Part shown: positions 8,026 to 18,639 of the stretch, piece after piece
How the letters are laid out: every line of letters starts with the position of its first letter
Position numbering within the stretch: the first letter of the stretch is position 1
From: Actinocorallia populi
GTDB taxonomy: Bacteria; Actinomycetota; Actinomycetes; Streptosporangiales; Streptosporangiaceae
Reading direction: 5' to 3'
NCBI RefSeq assembly: GCF_002995495.1
Contig: NZ_PVZV01000008.1
Coordinates: forward strand, 186,001-250,000
Length of the DNA stretch: 64,000 bases
Position numbers and translations under genes: made by a program
The notes under the pieces: generated by a model
What the model was told of the DNA's origin: nothing
The model's input: only the letters and a program-made list of their open reading frames with translations
The model's database searches: none

Positions 8026-9894
8026 TCACTGCCTCGTCAGAGTGCCGATCGCGCTGTAGTCGTCGCCGCCTTCGTCGGCGTCTTCCTGGTTGAAGAAGTT
8101 GGTGAAGAACATTTCGTTCTTGTTGGAGGACTTAGGGAACAACTCGTCGTATGAGACGCTGTCGCACTTCGCGTTGTTCTTGGTGGTGATGTTCTCGCGG
8201 ACGACCGTCTTGTAGACGGCGTCGGGGGTGTGGTGCAGGAAGGTCAGCGTGCCCGAGCACGACCAGGTGCTGTCGTCGCCGGGGGCGTTGGCGTAGGTGA
8301 CCTGCCCGGTGGAGGCGCCCTCCTGGATGACGACGGTGACCCGGTAGCGGCCGGTGGACGGCTTGACCTGGGTGATGACGCCCGTCCAGGTGCCGGCGTA
8401 GTCCGAGCAGAAGGTCGTGTCGGACGGCTGCGGGTCGCATTCGCCGGAGGGCTCCGGCACGTTCTGCGGCGGCTGCTGCTGCGACGGCTCGCTGGTGGTG
8501 TTGTTGGTGGGGGCGACGATCGGGTCGTTCTCGTCCTTGTCGGAGACGACGACCACGATCGCCACCAGCAGGACCAGGATGAGCAGCACCGAGCAGCCGA
8601 TGGCGGCGATCGCCGGGCCGTTGGACTTGCGGGCAGGGGGGCCGGGGGGCGGCGGCGCGAACGCGCCGGGGGTGCCGGGGCCGGGCGGGAAGCCCTGCCC
8701 GTGGCCGCCCGGCTGGAACGGCGGGGGAGTGTGCGGCTGGAACGGAGAGGCCGGCTGGAAGCTCGGCTGGCCCGGCTGGGGGTGCTGCCCGTGCTGGGGG
8801 TGCTGTCCGTGCTGCAGTCCGGGCTGGAACCCCGACTGCTGGAACGGCGGCGGGGTGCCGGGCTGCCCGTGTTGCGGCGGCAGGCCCGGCTGCTGGAACG
8901 GCTGGGGGCTGACCGTGCCGGGGGCGGCCGCGTAGGGCTGCTGCGGCTGCTGGGCGGGCGGGGCGAAGGGCGCCGGGGTGGGCGTGCGCGGAGGGGGCGG
9001 AGCGGGCAGCTGCGCGGCGATCCGGGTGCCCTCGTTGAGGAGCTCCTCGCGCTGGCCGGGAGTGGCCGCGGCGCCGCCGGACTGGGGCACCAGCTGCAGC
9101 AGGGCCTCCAGCGCCGAGGGGCGGCGGGCGGCGTCCTTGGCCAGGCAGCCGGCGATCAGCGGCCGCAGCTGCGGTGGCAGCCCCGACAGGTCGGGGTCGT
9201 CGTTGAGGATGCGGTTGATGATGACCGGGAGGGTCTCGGCCTCGAACGGCGACTGGCCGGTCGCGGCGAAGACCATGGTGGCGCCGAAGGCGAAGATGTC
9301 GACGCCCGGCTGCAGCGGCGCTCCGGTGAGCTGCTCGGGTGCCAGGTAGCCGGGGGTGCCCACCACCATGCCGGTCGCGGTGACCGCGCTCTCCTGGGAG
9401 TTGACGGTGCGGGCGATGCCGAAGTCCACGACGCGGGGGCCGTCGGCGGCGATGAGCACGTTGTTGGGCTTGAAGTCGCGGTGCACGATGCCGACCTCGT
9501 GGATGGCCGCGAGGGCGGTCAGCATGCCGATGGCCAGCAGGTTGAGCTCCTGCGCCGGGCGCGGCCCCTGCGTGGCGACGAGCTCGTGCAGGGAGGGCCC
9601 GTCGATGTACTCGCTGACCACGTAGGGCTGCTCGCCGTCGACCTGCGCCTCGATGATGCGGGCGGTGCAGAAGGGCTCCACCTTCTGGGCCGCGGCGACC
9701 TCGCGGACGAAGCGGGCCCGCGCCTGGGGGTCGGCGTTCATCTGGGCGTGCAGGAGCTTGATGGCCACGTGCTCGCCGCCGGCCGTCCTGCCCAGGTAGA
9801 CGGCGCCCTGGCCGCCCGCGCCGAGGCGCCCGAGCACCTCGTAGGCGCCGAGCGAGGTCGGGTCACCCTGCTCCAGGGGAGCGTACTTCGGCAT
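8026..9894 (-). CDS. Transmembrane serine/threonine protein kinase (PknB-like) with extracellular sensor domain
   Basis: 622 residues. Kinase domain at about 15-275: glycine loop GRLGAGGQGAVYLG, Lys in HVAIKLL, catalytic loop HRDFKPNN, DFGIA, and PGYLAPEQLTG after the activation loop. Then a long disordered Pro/Gln/His/Gly-rich stretch (about 290-425, with repeated QPGxPP- and HGQHPQ-like units), one membrane helix at about 433-456 (AIAAIGCSVLLILVLLVAIVVV), and an extracellular domain of about 130 residues with TWTGVITQVKPSTGRYRVTV and SCSGTLTFLHHTP. There is no PASTA domain. The kinase probably senses an extracellular cue and phosphorylates cytoplasmic proteins. The downstream gene (7241-7933) duplicates the sensor domain. 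Confidence 0.92.
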   Translation of the reverse strand: MPKYAPLEQGDPTSLGAYEVLGRLGAGGQGAVYLGRTAGGEHVAIKLLHAQMNADPQARARFVREVAAAQKVEPFCTARIIEAQVDGEQPYVVSEYIDGPSLHELVATQGPRPAQELNLLAIGMLTALAAIHEVGIVHRDFKPNNVLIAADGPRVVDFGIARTVNSQESAVTATGMVVGTPGYLAPEQLTGAPLQPGVDIFAFGATMVFAATGQSPFEAETLPVIINRILNDDPDLSGLPPQLRPLIAGCLAKDAARRPSALEALLQLVPQSGGAAATPGQREELLNEGTRIAAQLPAPPPPRTPTPAPFAPPAQQPQQPYAAAPGTVSPQPFQQPGLPPQHGQPGTPPPFQQSGFQPGLQHGQHPQHGQHPQPGQPSFQPASPFQPHTPPPFQPGGHGQGFPPGPGTPGAFAPPPPGPPARKSNGPAIAAIGCSVLLILVLLVAIVVVVSDKDENDPIVAPTNNTTSEPSQQQPPQNVPEPSGECDPQPSDTTFCSDYAGTWTGVITQVKPSTGRYRVTVVIQEGASTGQVTYANAPGDDSTWSCSGTLTFLHHTPDAVYKTVVRENITTKNNAKCDSVSYDELFPKSSNKNEMFFTNFFNQEDADEGGDDYSAIGTLTRQ

Positions 9895-10496
9895 GTGACC
9901 CCTCCCAGGTCGGTGAAACGTTCAACGCGCGCCGGCGCGTTCGGCCCACGGGTGCTGCGTGCCGGTGCAGGCACCGCGGTGGGACATCAAGCGGCGACGA
10001 TATCGCGTTAGGTCAGACGTACGAGTGCTGTCCGAGGTTCTGCCCTTTTCTAGAGCTTTGCCCTGTCCGCACCCCAGGGACCTGTGTCCCGGTCTTGTCC
10101 GGTCTTCCTCTGGTGCGACGGTGGACGAAGCAGTGTTGTTCGCCACAAAGGTGGCAATGTCTTGCGGTTTTTTGTCGCACATGGTCATGTCATGACTCCT
10201 CCCGACGTCCCCAAGGGGTATGATCCCCGCCGCGGTAGCGCTCCATGTGGGTGATTCCACGGTGCGCGACCCGCCTTTCCGGGCAGGAAGGTCGGCCGCG
10301 GACGCCCGAGGGTATTTCCGCGACTGGAGAGCATCATTGCGACATGTGTGTTGAGCGTCACATTATGTGACAGAATTTCCCGCCCAAGATCGGGCACAAG
10401 TTAGACCTCTCGGGCGTTACATCCGCGCGACGGGGTGCATATAGAGGAACGGAGCCTCAGGGCGGCGCCCCGAGGGTGTGAGGGGGATGGAGAGAG
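9895..10496. other. 600-bp divergent intergenic region with two near-perfect palindromes
   Basis: It lies between the kinase gene (reading left) and the DUF4193 gene (reading right). I see no credible gene; the short open frames lack ribosome sites and coding bias. It contains a small hairpin GCCAC/GTGGC (10142-10155), the palindrome GTCATGTCATGAC (10184-10196), a -10-like TATGAT (10219-10224), and a composite palindromic site at 10347-10371 listed separately. Confidence 0.5.
10347..10371. promoter_or_regulatory. Overlapping CRP-like and palindromic operator candidate
   Basis: TGTGTTGAGCGTCACA (10347-10362) matches the CRP/FNR-family pattern TGTGA-N6-TCACA with one mismatch. It overlaps the perfect inverted repeat GTCACAT-T-ATGTGAC (10357-10371). 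The site lies about 125 bp upstream of the DUF4193 start, in a locally AT-rich stretch. The binding protein is unknown. Confidence 0.4.
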
Positions 10497-10793
10497 ATGG
10501 CCACCGACTACGACAGCCCACGCAAGACCGACGACGACCTCGGTGAGGACAGCCTGCAGGAACTGCAGGCCCGCCGCACCGACAAGTCGGCCGGGATCAT
10601 CGACGAGGACCTGGACGCCGGCGAGGTCGCCGAGCTGCCGGGCGCGGACCTGTCCAACGAGGAACTGTCCTTCAAGGTGGTTCCCAAGCAGGCCGACGAG
10701 TTCACCTGCAGCAGGTGCTTCCTGGTCCACCACCGCAGCCAGCTCGCCAAGGAGAAGAACGGCGAGCCGGTCTGCACCGAGTGCGCGGCCTGA
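10497..10793 (+). CDS. DUF4193 family protein (zinc-ribbon-like)
   Basis: 98 residues, starting MATDYDSPRKTDDDLGEDSL. Very acidic N-terminal two thirds, then a C-terminal CSRC...CTEC pair (about residues 77-80 and 94-97) that probably binds one zinc ion. This matches DUF4193, a small actinobacteria-specific family of unknown function. A purine-rich ribosome site (GGGGGATGGAGAG) precedes the ATG. The next gene begins 2 nt after its stop and is probably co-transcribed. Confidence 0.85.
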   Translation: MATDYDSPRKTDDDLGEDSLQELQARRTDKSAGIIDEDLDAGEVAELPGADLSNEELSFKVVPKQADEFTCSRCFLVHHRSQLAKEKNGEPVCTECAA

Positions 10794-10795
10794 CC

Positions 10796-11638
10796 ATGAC
10801 GGACGAAGGCGAACACCTTCCCGCTCCCGAAGACGAGCGGAGGGAGATGGGCGAGCTGATCGGTCGCCTGTCCGGTACGGAGGACCTGGACAACGCGACC
10901 CGCGGCAGGCTGCTGGCCAGGCTGGCCCGGCTGCTGAGCGACAACGCCAGGCAGGCCGGGATCAGGGGCCTGCAGGGCGGCCGCTGGCTCGGTGAGGTGT
11001 TCGCCGACATCGCCCCCAGGATCCCGATCCGGGATCTTGAGACGCTCCGCCGGCACCATCCGGGCCTGTCCGCACAGGCCCTCGCCGACGAACTGACGCG
11101 GAACGCCGTGAACGCCACCACGGCGGTGGGCGCGGCCGGTGGAGCACTGGCGGCGGTGCAGTTCACCGCCCCGCCGCTGCTGCTCACCGCCCCCGCCCAG
11201 ATCGTCGCCGAGACCCTGGTGGTGGCGGCGATCGAGACCAAGCTGATCGCCGAGCTGCACGAGGCGCACGGTGTGCAGGTGCAGGGCGGCCCGGCCCAGC
11301 GGGCGATGGCGCACGTCACCGCCTGGGCCAAGCAGCGGGGCGTCAACCCGCTGGAGACCGGCTCGCTCAGCGCCGGGCTCGGCAGCGCCGCCAAGGCGGC
11401 GCTGCGCAAACGGCTGCTGCGCACGCTCGGCCGCCACATGACGACGCTGGGGCCCTTCCTCACCGGAGCCGTGGCGGGCGGGACGCTCAACCGCGCGGCC
11501 ACCAAGAAGCTCGCGGAGAAGGTGCGCGACGACCTCGCCAGGTACGGCGGCGTGAAGGGACTGGACCGGGGAGCCCGCGAGTTCCCGGGCCACCGCCCTT
11601 CGGAACTGCCGCCGCCCGGCCCCCCTCCGGCCGACTGA
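10796..11638 (+). CDS. Conserved-type hypothetical protein with hydrophobic helical core
   Basis: 280 residues from the ATG just after the DUF4193 stop; the in-frame upstream ATG would lie inside that gene. After a charged helical N-terminus (about 1-95) comes a moderately hydrophobic Ala/Gly-rich stretch (NATTAVGAAGGALAAVQF and PPLLLTAPAQIVAETLVVAAI, about 102-145). A basic region and a second small hydrophobic patch (TLGPFLTGAVAGGTLN) follow, then a Pro-rich tail. The pattern recalls EcsC-like membrane-associated proteins, but I cannot assign a family with confidence. A hairpin terminator follows immediately. Confidence 0.75.
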   Translation: MTDEGEHLPAPEDERREMGELIGRLSGTEDLDNATRGRLLARLARLLSDNARQAGIRGLQGGRWLGEVFADIAPRIPIRDLETLRRHHPGLSAQALADELTRNAVNATTAVGAAGGALAAVQFTAPPLLLTAPAQIVAETLVVAAIETKLIAELHEAHGVQVQGGPAQRAMAHVTAWAKQRGVNPLETGSLSAGLGSAAKAALRKRLLRTLGRHMTTLGPFLTGAVAGGTLNRAATKKLAEKVRDDLARYGGVKGLDRGAREFPGHRPSELPPPGPPPAD

Positions 11639-11640
11639 CC

Positions 11641-11664
11641 GGCCGCCTCCTTCCGGAGGCGGCC
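11641..11664. terminator. Bidirectional hairpin terminator
   Basis: GGCCGCCTCC-TTCC-GGAGGCGGCC, a perfect 10-bp stem with a 4-nt loop, lies between two convergent genes. Confidence 0.8.
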
Positions 11665-11689
11665 CGCCGCGCGGAGGGGGCCTCGCCGC

Positions 11690-11995
11690 CTAGTCGGCGA
11701 GCGGCGTCTCCTTGAGCAGGTGCAGCGGCAGCGCACCCGTGCTGCTCTCCCAGCGCTTGACCGCGGCGCGGCTGATCAGCACCCGGGTGACCTCCATGCC
11801 CACGCCGATCAGCACCGACCAGCCGAGGGCCTCGCCCAGCGTGACGTCCGGGGACTCGGGACTGACCGGGGGCTTCTTTCCGGTCCCCTTCGTCCAGGCG
11901 TACTCCAGGCCCTTGCGGGCCACGAAGCCGCCCGCCAGCCCGGCGACCCCCACGAAGATCTTCCAGCCGACATCCGGCTTCTGGCGCATCCGCAT
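11690..11995 (-). CDS. DUF4235 small membrane protein
   Basis: 101 residues. Two hydrophobic segments, KIFVGVAGLAGGFVARKGLEYAW (about 12-34) and LGEALGWSVLIGVGMEVTRVLISR (about 53-76), are separated by a Lys/Pro-rich loop, followed by RAAVKRW. This is the DUF4235 layout, an actinobacterial inner-membrane family of unknown function. It stands alone between a terminator and the divergent valS. Confidence 0.85.
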   Translation of the reverse strand: MRMRQKPDVGWKIFVGVAGLAGGFVARKGLEYAWTKGTGKKPPVSPESPDVTLGEALGWSVLIGVGMEVTRVLISRAAVKRWESSTGALPLHLLKETPLAD

Positions 11996-12122
11996 CCTCG
12001 TCGTTCCTCCTCAGCGTCCGGCACTTTCCGACCGCGACGACGCTATCGCGATCCCGCCTTCATCCCCGCGGCCCCCGGGAAATAAGCGCGACGGGGCTGT
12101 GACCTCTCTCTATCCTTGGCGC

Positions 12123-14647
<2,525 letters not shown>

Positions 14648-14660
<13 letters not shown>

Positions 14661-15922
14661 GGAAGGTGTTTGATGCCGTTGATGAAGCCGGACAGGAGGC
14701 GGTCCGGCGGGGCGGTGGAGCGCAGGGAGGGGACGCGGGTGTAGAGCTCGCGCAGCATCACGCCGATCTCCCGGCGGGCCAGGTTCGCGCCCAGGCAGAA
14801 GTGCGGGCCGGGCCCGCCGAACCCGACGTGCGGGTTGGGCGAGCGGGTGATGTCGAAGCGGTCGGGGTCGGGGAAGACCGCCTCGTCGCGGTTGGCGGAG
14901 TTGTAGAACAGCAGCACCTTCTCGCCCTCGCGCAGCGGGTGGCCGTTCAGGACGGTGTCGCGGGCGAGGGTGCGGCGGAACTGGATGACGGGCGTGGCGT
15001 AGCGGACGACCTCCTCGATCGCGCCGGGCATCCGGGCGGCCGGGTCGGCCAGCAGCAGGGCGCGCTGGTCCTCGTGGACGGTCAGCAGCTTCAGCGCGTG
15101 GCTGATGGCGTTGCGGGTGGTCTCGTTGCCCGCCACGACGAGCAGGATGAAGAACGAGCCGAGCTCCTGGTCGGTGAGGTGCTCGCCGTCGACGTTGCCG
15201 TGCACGAGCGCGGTGACCAGGTCGTCGCCGGGCCGGCGGCGGCGGAGCCGGCCGAGCCTGCGGATGAGCAGCTGCAGCTCCATCCCGGCGTCGAGCAGCC
15301 GGGTGAGGGCCATCCCGACGCTGACCCGGCTGATCTGCGAGCCGACCCCGTACTCGGGGTCGCCGATGCCCAGGATGGTGTTGGAGCGCTCGAGCACCAT
15401 CTCCCGGTCGGCCTCGGGGATGCCCATCATGTCGCAGATGATCGTCAGGGGCAGCCGGGCCGCCACGTCCGAGACGAAGTCGCCGGTGCCCTCGCCGCGC
15501 AGCACGCCGTCGACGATGCCGCGCGCCGTCTCCTCGATCTGGTGGTCCAGGCGGGCGAGCACGCGCGGGGTGAAGGCGCGCGAGACGATGCGCCGGATCT
15601 TGGCGTGCCGCGGATCGTCCATGTTGATCATGGAGCCGAAGAACCGCGCCAGGTAGCCGGGCATGTCGGCGATGCTGTTGGTGGTGGGCTCGCTGCTGAA
15701 GACCTCAGGGCGGCGGCTGGCCTCCACCACGTCCGCGTGCCGCACCAGCGCCCAGTAGCCGTCGCCGCCCTTGATGAAGGGCACGTCGATCTCCGGGAAG
15801 AGCACCGGGGAGGGCAGCGAACGCAGGTGGGCGAAGGCCGCGTCGCGCTCGGCCAGGGGCCGGGTCCAGAACATCGGGTCGGACAGGTCGAGTCCCGCCG
15901 GTCCGGTCGTCTGCACCGTCAT
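14648..15922 (-). CDS. Cytochrome P450 (CYP124/125/142-like group)
   Basis: 424 residues from the ATG at 15922, chosen because GGAGG lies 5 nt upstream; an in-frame ATG 12 nt earlier lacks a site. Haem-binding loop FGGPGPHFCLGANLAR with the Cys ligand at about residue 375; I-helix VVAGNETTRNAISH; ExxR in EEVVRYATP. The N-terminal section MINMDDPRHAKIRRIVSRAFTP resembles the steroid/fatty-acid omega-hydroxylase P450s of Actinobacteria (CYP124, 125, 142), so oxidation of a sterol or branched-lipid side chain is a reasonable guess. No ferredoxin or reductase gene is adjacent, so it must use partners encoded elsewhere. Confidence 0.93.
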
Positions 15923-15988
15923 CGCCGCCTCCATCAGAACCGCGTTCGGTTTATGCAACCCCCCGCGGGCCCTCCCGGTCAAGCCCCG

Positions 15989-16957
15989 TCAGAGGCCCTT
16001 CGTCAACGATCTGGTGAGCGCGGTGATGCGCTCGACGGACGAGCGGTAGGACGCGCCCGCGGGGTTGAGCGTCAGCACGACCACGATCCAGCGGTCCCGG
16101 CCCCCCACCGTGCCGGTGGTGTGCAGCACGGGGCGGCCCAGACCGAGGTCGGGCGCGGCCGCCGGGACGAACCGGGCGCCGCTCGTGCACGGGTAGGGCG
16201 GGGTGAGCCCGAAGCCGGACCAGCCCTGCTTGACGGCCCCGGCCCGCCTGGTCGCCCGGGGCAGCCCGAAGGACTGGTCGAAGCCGTCCGTGCCGCACTT
16301 GGTCGCCTTGCGCAGATGGCCCATGATCGTCGAACGGGCGCTCGGCGAGGCCTTCTCCAGCAGGTACCGGTAGGTCTTGGCGATGTCCATCGCGCTGATC
16401 GCGGTGTAGCCCCAGTACCCCGGTTGCGCGGCGGGCGGCGGCGCGGTGTCGGTCAGGCCGATCCTCTTGCTCATCCGCTTGACGATCGCGCCCTTGCCGC
16501 CCAGGTTCCAGAAATGGGTGGCGGCCTTGTCGTCGCTGGAGCGCAGCATCGCACGGAACCGCCTCGCGTCGGCGGGCGCCACCTTCCCGCCGCGCCGCTG
16601 CAGGTAGTCCAGCGCGATGAACAGCTTCACCACCGAGGCCGAGCGCACGGTCTTGTGCACGGCCCGCCGGCTGACGGTCCTGCCGGTGGTGCGGTCGTAG
16701 ACGACCCACCGCGCCGAGACCCCCGGCGCCACCTTCGGTTTGACCGCCGGCGCCCGTTCCGGAGCGGCGGGGGTGCCGGGCGCGGACGGGGCCGGCGGGG
16801 AGGCCGCCGGAGCCGTCCGCGCGCTGGACACGGGCACGGTGCCGACGTCGCCGCCACCGCCGCCGCAGGCCGTGGCCGCGGCCAGCAGGACCGCCAGGGG
16901 CGCCAGACGCGCGCTCGTCCTCACACGCGGCCCGCCGCGACTGGTCTTCAGGTTCAC
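15989..16957 (-). CDS. Lipoprotein with beta-lactamase/penicillin-recognising serine hydrolase fold
   Basis: 322 residues if started at the GTG that overlaps the preceding small gene's stop (GTGA). A shorter start at the GTG at 16924 gives a more classical lipoprotein signal (RTSARLAPLAVLLAAATAC), so the true start is uncertain. The lipobox AATAC is followed by a Pro/Ala-rich spacer. The catalytic domain has SVVKL (SxxK motif, about 130), SSDDKA (SDN-like) and KQGWSGFG (in place of KTG). A hydrolytic beta-lactamase would normally show KTG and an Omega-loop Glu that I cannot place, so a peptidase or degenerate PBP-like role is as likely. Confidence 0.8.
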   Translation of the reverse strand: MNLKTSRGGPRVRTSARLAPLAVLLAAATACGGGGGDVGTVPVSSARTAPAASPPAPSAPGTPAAPERAPAVKPKVAPGVSARWVVYDRTTGRTVSRRAVHKTVRSASVVKLFIALDYLQRRGGKVAPADARRFRAMLRSSDDKAATHFWNLGGKGAIVKRMSKRIGLTDTAPPPAAQPGYWGYTAISAMDIAKTYRYLLEKASPSARSTIMGHLRKATKCGTDGFDQSFGLPRATRRAGAVKQGWSGFGLTPPYPCTSGARFVPAAAPDLGLGRPVLHTTGTVGGRDRWIVVVLTLNPAGASYRSSVERITALTRSLTKGL

Positions 16958-17238
16958 GCCGGACAGACTAGTGCGGCGTCCTCAGGCCCGCCGCGCCCCC
17001 GCGACCGGCGCGACGCGCCGGAGGAGCAGCGGAGGACGGGCGAAGAGCACGACCAGGGGGCCAGGACCAGCAGGCCGGGCTCGGTGCCAATGGCCTCCAG
17101 GGCCGCGCCTCCGAAGGGCTCCGGCTCCAGCGGCCTGCGCCAGGAGGCGTTCAGGGGGAAGCCGCCCAGCCGTCCCACGTCGGCCGGTGCGCGGGGAGTG
17201 CCGTTGTCCAGCAGCCTGTCGAAGGGATTCTCAGTCAT
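16954..17238 (-). CDS. Small hypothetical protein, 94 aa, possible frameshift near its end
   Basis: An ATG at 17238 opens a frame starting MTENPFDRLLDNGTPRAPAD. It is clean and proline-containing up to LLVLAP (about residue 61), then becomes Ser/Arg/Cys-rich nonsense-like sequence to a stop that overlaps the lipoprotein GTG. One extra C in the C5 run at about 17055-17059 would instead give LVVLFARPPLLLRRVAPV, a credible membrane-type end, with a stop at 16982. Either the run is a sequencing or assembly slip, or the gene is frameshifted. I do not recognise the family. It lies upstream of the lipoprotein gene and divergent from the PIG-L gene. Confidence 0.55.
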   Translation of the reverse strand: MTENPFDRLLDNGTPRAPADVGRLGGFPLNASWRRPLEPEPFGGAALEAIGTEPGLLVLAPWSCSSPVLRCSSGASRRSRGRGGPEDAALVCPA

Positions 17239-17302
17239 ATGGCTCGCTTGGCGACGGCGGATGGGTCCGGTGGTGAGGGGATAAAGGGGGAGCCATGTAA
17301 TG

Positions 17303-17341
17303 CGAATTCCATGAAGAGTCCACCGATCAATACGGAATTCG
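17303..17341. promoter_or_regulatory. Inverted repeat in the PIG-L gene promoter region
   Basis: CGAATTCC (17303-17310) and GGAATTCG (17334-17341) are exact inverted copies about three helical turns apart. They sit just upstream of a TAATGT hexamer (17348-17353) that ends 8 nt before the chosen ATG. They could be an operator for the divergent gene pair. Confidence 0.35.
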
Positions 17342-17361
17342 GGCGGGCTAATGTGGAACGT

Positions 17362-18057
17362 ATGGAACCGGTGGCTGAGGACTGGCAGCGCGCCCTGGCG
17401 ATCGTGGCGCACCCCGACGACCTGGAGTACGGCGCGGCCATGGCGATCGCCCGCTGGACGGCGCAGGGCAAGGAGGTCGTCGAGGTCCTGGCGACCAGCG
17501 GCGAGGCGGGCATCCAGTCGATGGAGCCCGAGCGGGTCGGGCCGCTGCGCGAGGCCGAGCAGATCGAGGCGGCGCGCCGGGTGGGCGTGGCGACGGTGGA
17601 GTTCCTCGGCTTTCCCGACGGCACGCTCGAGTACGGCCTGCCGCTGCGCCGGGAGCTGGCGCGGGCGATCCGGCGGCACCGCCCGGAGGCCGTCGTCTCC
17701 CTGAACTTCCGCGAGACGTTCGGCGGCGGCAACTTCAACATGGCCGACCACCGGGTCCTGGGCCCGGCCGTCGTGGACGCGATCCGCGACGCCGCCAACC
17801 CGTGGGTCTTCCGGGACCTGGCCGAGCCCGCCTGGCAGGGCGTGCGCTTCGCGCTGTTCGCCAACTCCCCGCAGGCCGCGCACTACGTGGACGTCACCGA
17901 CCATATGGAGACCGGCCTGCACGCCCTGCGCGCGCACAAGGTCTACTTCGACAACCTCGACGGCGACTTCGACACCGAGGGCATGATCCGCTCGATCGTC
18001 GCGGAGACCGGCGCGTCCGTCGGGGTCCCGTACGCCGTGCCCTTCGAGCAGATCTGA
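17362..18057 (+). CDS. PIG-L/LmbE family N-deacetylase
   Basis: 231 residues. The zinc-site signature AHPDD is at about residues 16-20, followed by EYGAAMAIARWTAQG; further ligands are in the ADHRVLG segment. The family removes acetyl groups from N-acetylglucosamine-type substrates (MshB in mycothiol synthesis, Mca, LmbE). Which substrate this one uses is not visible; it is somewhat shorter than MshB (about 300). The ATG at 17362 is preferred to longer frames because it fits the promoter-to-start spacing and precedes the conserved domain by only a dozen residues. Confidence 0.85.
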   Translation: MEPVAEDWQRALAIVAHPDDLEYGAAMAIARWTAQGKEVVEVLATSGEAGIQSMEPERVGPLREAEQIEAARRVGVATVEFLGFPDGTLEYGLPLRRELARAIRRHRPEAVVSLNFRETFGGGNFNMADHRVLGPAVVDAIRDAANPWVFRDLAEPAWQGVRFALFANSPQAAHYVDVTDHMETGLHALRAHKVYFDNLDGDFDTEGMIRSIVAETGASVGVPYAVPFEQI

Positions 18058-18159
18058 GGCCCGTTCCGCCGACCTTGAAACGGGTCCTGGAACGGTAGGG
18101 TTCCCGTGGCGGCCGTGCCCGGGCGGGGCGGCCCGAGGCCTGGACATCGGGGGAGTGAC

Positions 18160-18624
18160 GTGCGGAGCAGTGTCGAGGTGCTCTTCAGGCGGCTGGATCC
18201 GGAACTGCCGGTGCCCGCCTACGCGCATCCGGGGGATGCCGGAGCCGATCTGCACGCGGCGCGGGACGTGGTGCTGGAGCCGGGGGAGCGGGAGGTCGTG
18301 CCCACCGGGCTGGCCATCGCGCTGCCTGATGGTTTTGCCGCTTTTGTCCATCCGCGTTCTGGTCTGGCGGCTAAATTGGGGGTGACACTCGTCAACGCGC
18401 CCGGCACCGTGGACGCGGGATACCGGGGTGAGATCATGGTCACCCTGATCAACACCGACCTCCGGGAGACCGTGCGGCTGGCCCGGGGGGACCGCATCGC
18501 CCAGCTGGTGATCCAGAAGGTGGAGCGGGCGGCCTTCCACGAGGTGGAGGAACTGCCGGGATCGGCCCGCGGAAGCGGTGGTTTCGGCTCCACCGGGGGA
18601 TACGCTCAGCGGGCGCACTCATAA
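18160..18624 (+). CDS. dut: dUTP diphosphatase
   Basis: 154 residues. All trimeric dUTPase motifs are in order: [10 protein letters not shown] (1), [14 protein letters not shown] (2/3), [17 protein letters not shown] with the catalytic Asp, [12 protein letters not shown] (4) and the flexible C-terminal arm [11 protein letters not shown] (5). It hydrolyses dUTP to dUMP and PPi. The GTG start follows GGGGGAGTGAC. Codons over the motif at about 18325-18378 switch from the normal GC-ending pattern to many T/A-ending codons (TTT, AAA, GGT, CGT), unlike the rest of the gene. The DUF3710 gene follows 15 bp later. Confidence 0.95.
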   Translation: MRSSVEVLFRRLDPELPVPAYAHPGDAGADLHAARDVVLEPGEREVVPTGLAIALPDGFAAFVHPRSGLAAKLGVTLVNAPGTVDAGYRGEIMVTLINTDLRETVRLARGDRIAQLVIQKVERAAFHEVEELPGSARGSGGFGSTGGYAQRAHS

Positions 18625-18639
18625 CGAAGGAGTAGTCAA

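Noticed and set aside
9922-10397. Short open frames in the kinase/DUF4193 gap
   Set aside because: They overlap each other on both strands, lack ribosome sites, and do not resemble known proteins; the region looks regulatory.
15989-16957. Classical class A beta-lactamase
   Set aside because: SxxK is present but the KTG box is replaced by KQG, and the Omega-loop Glu is not visible; resistance function cannot be claimed.
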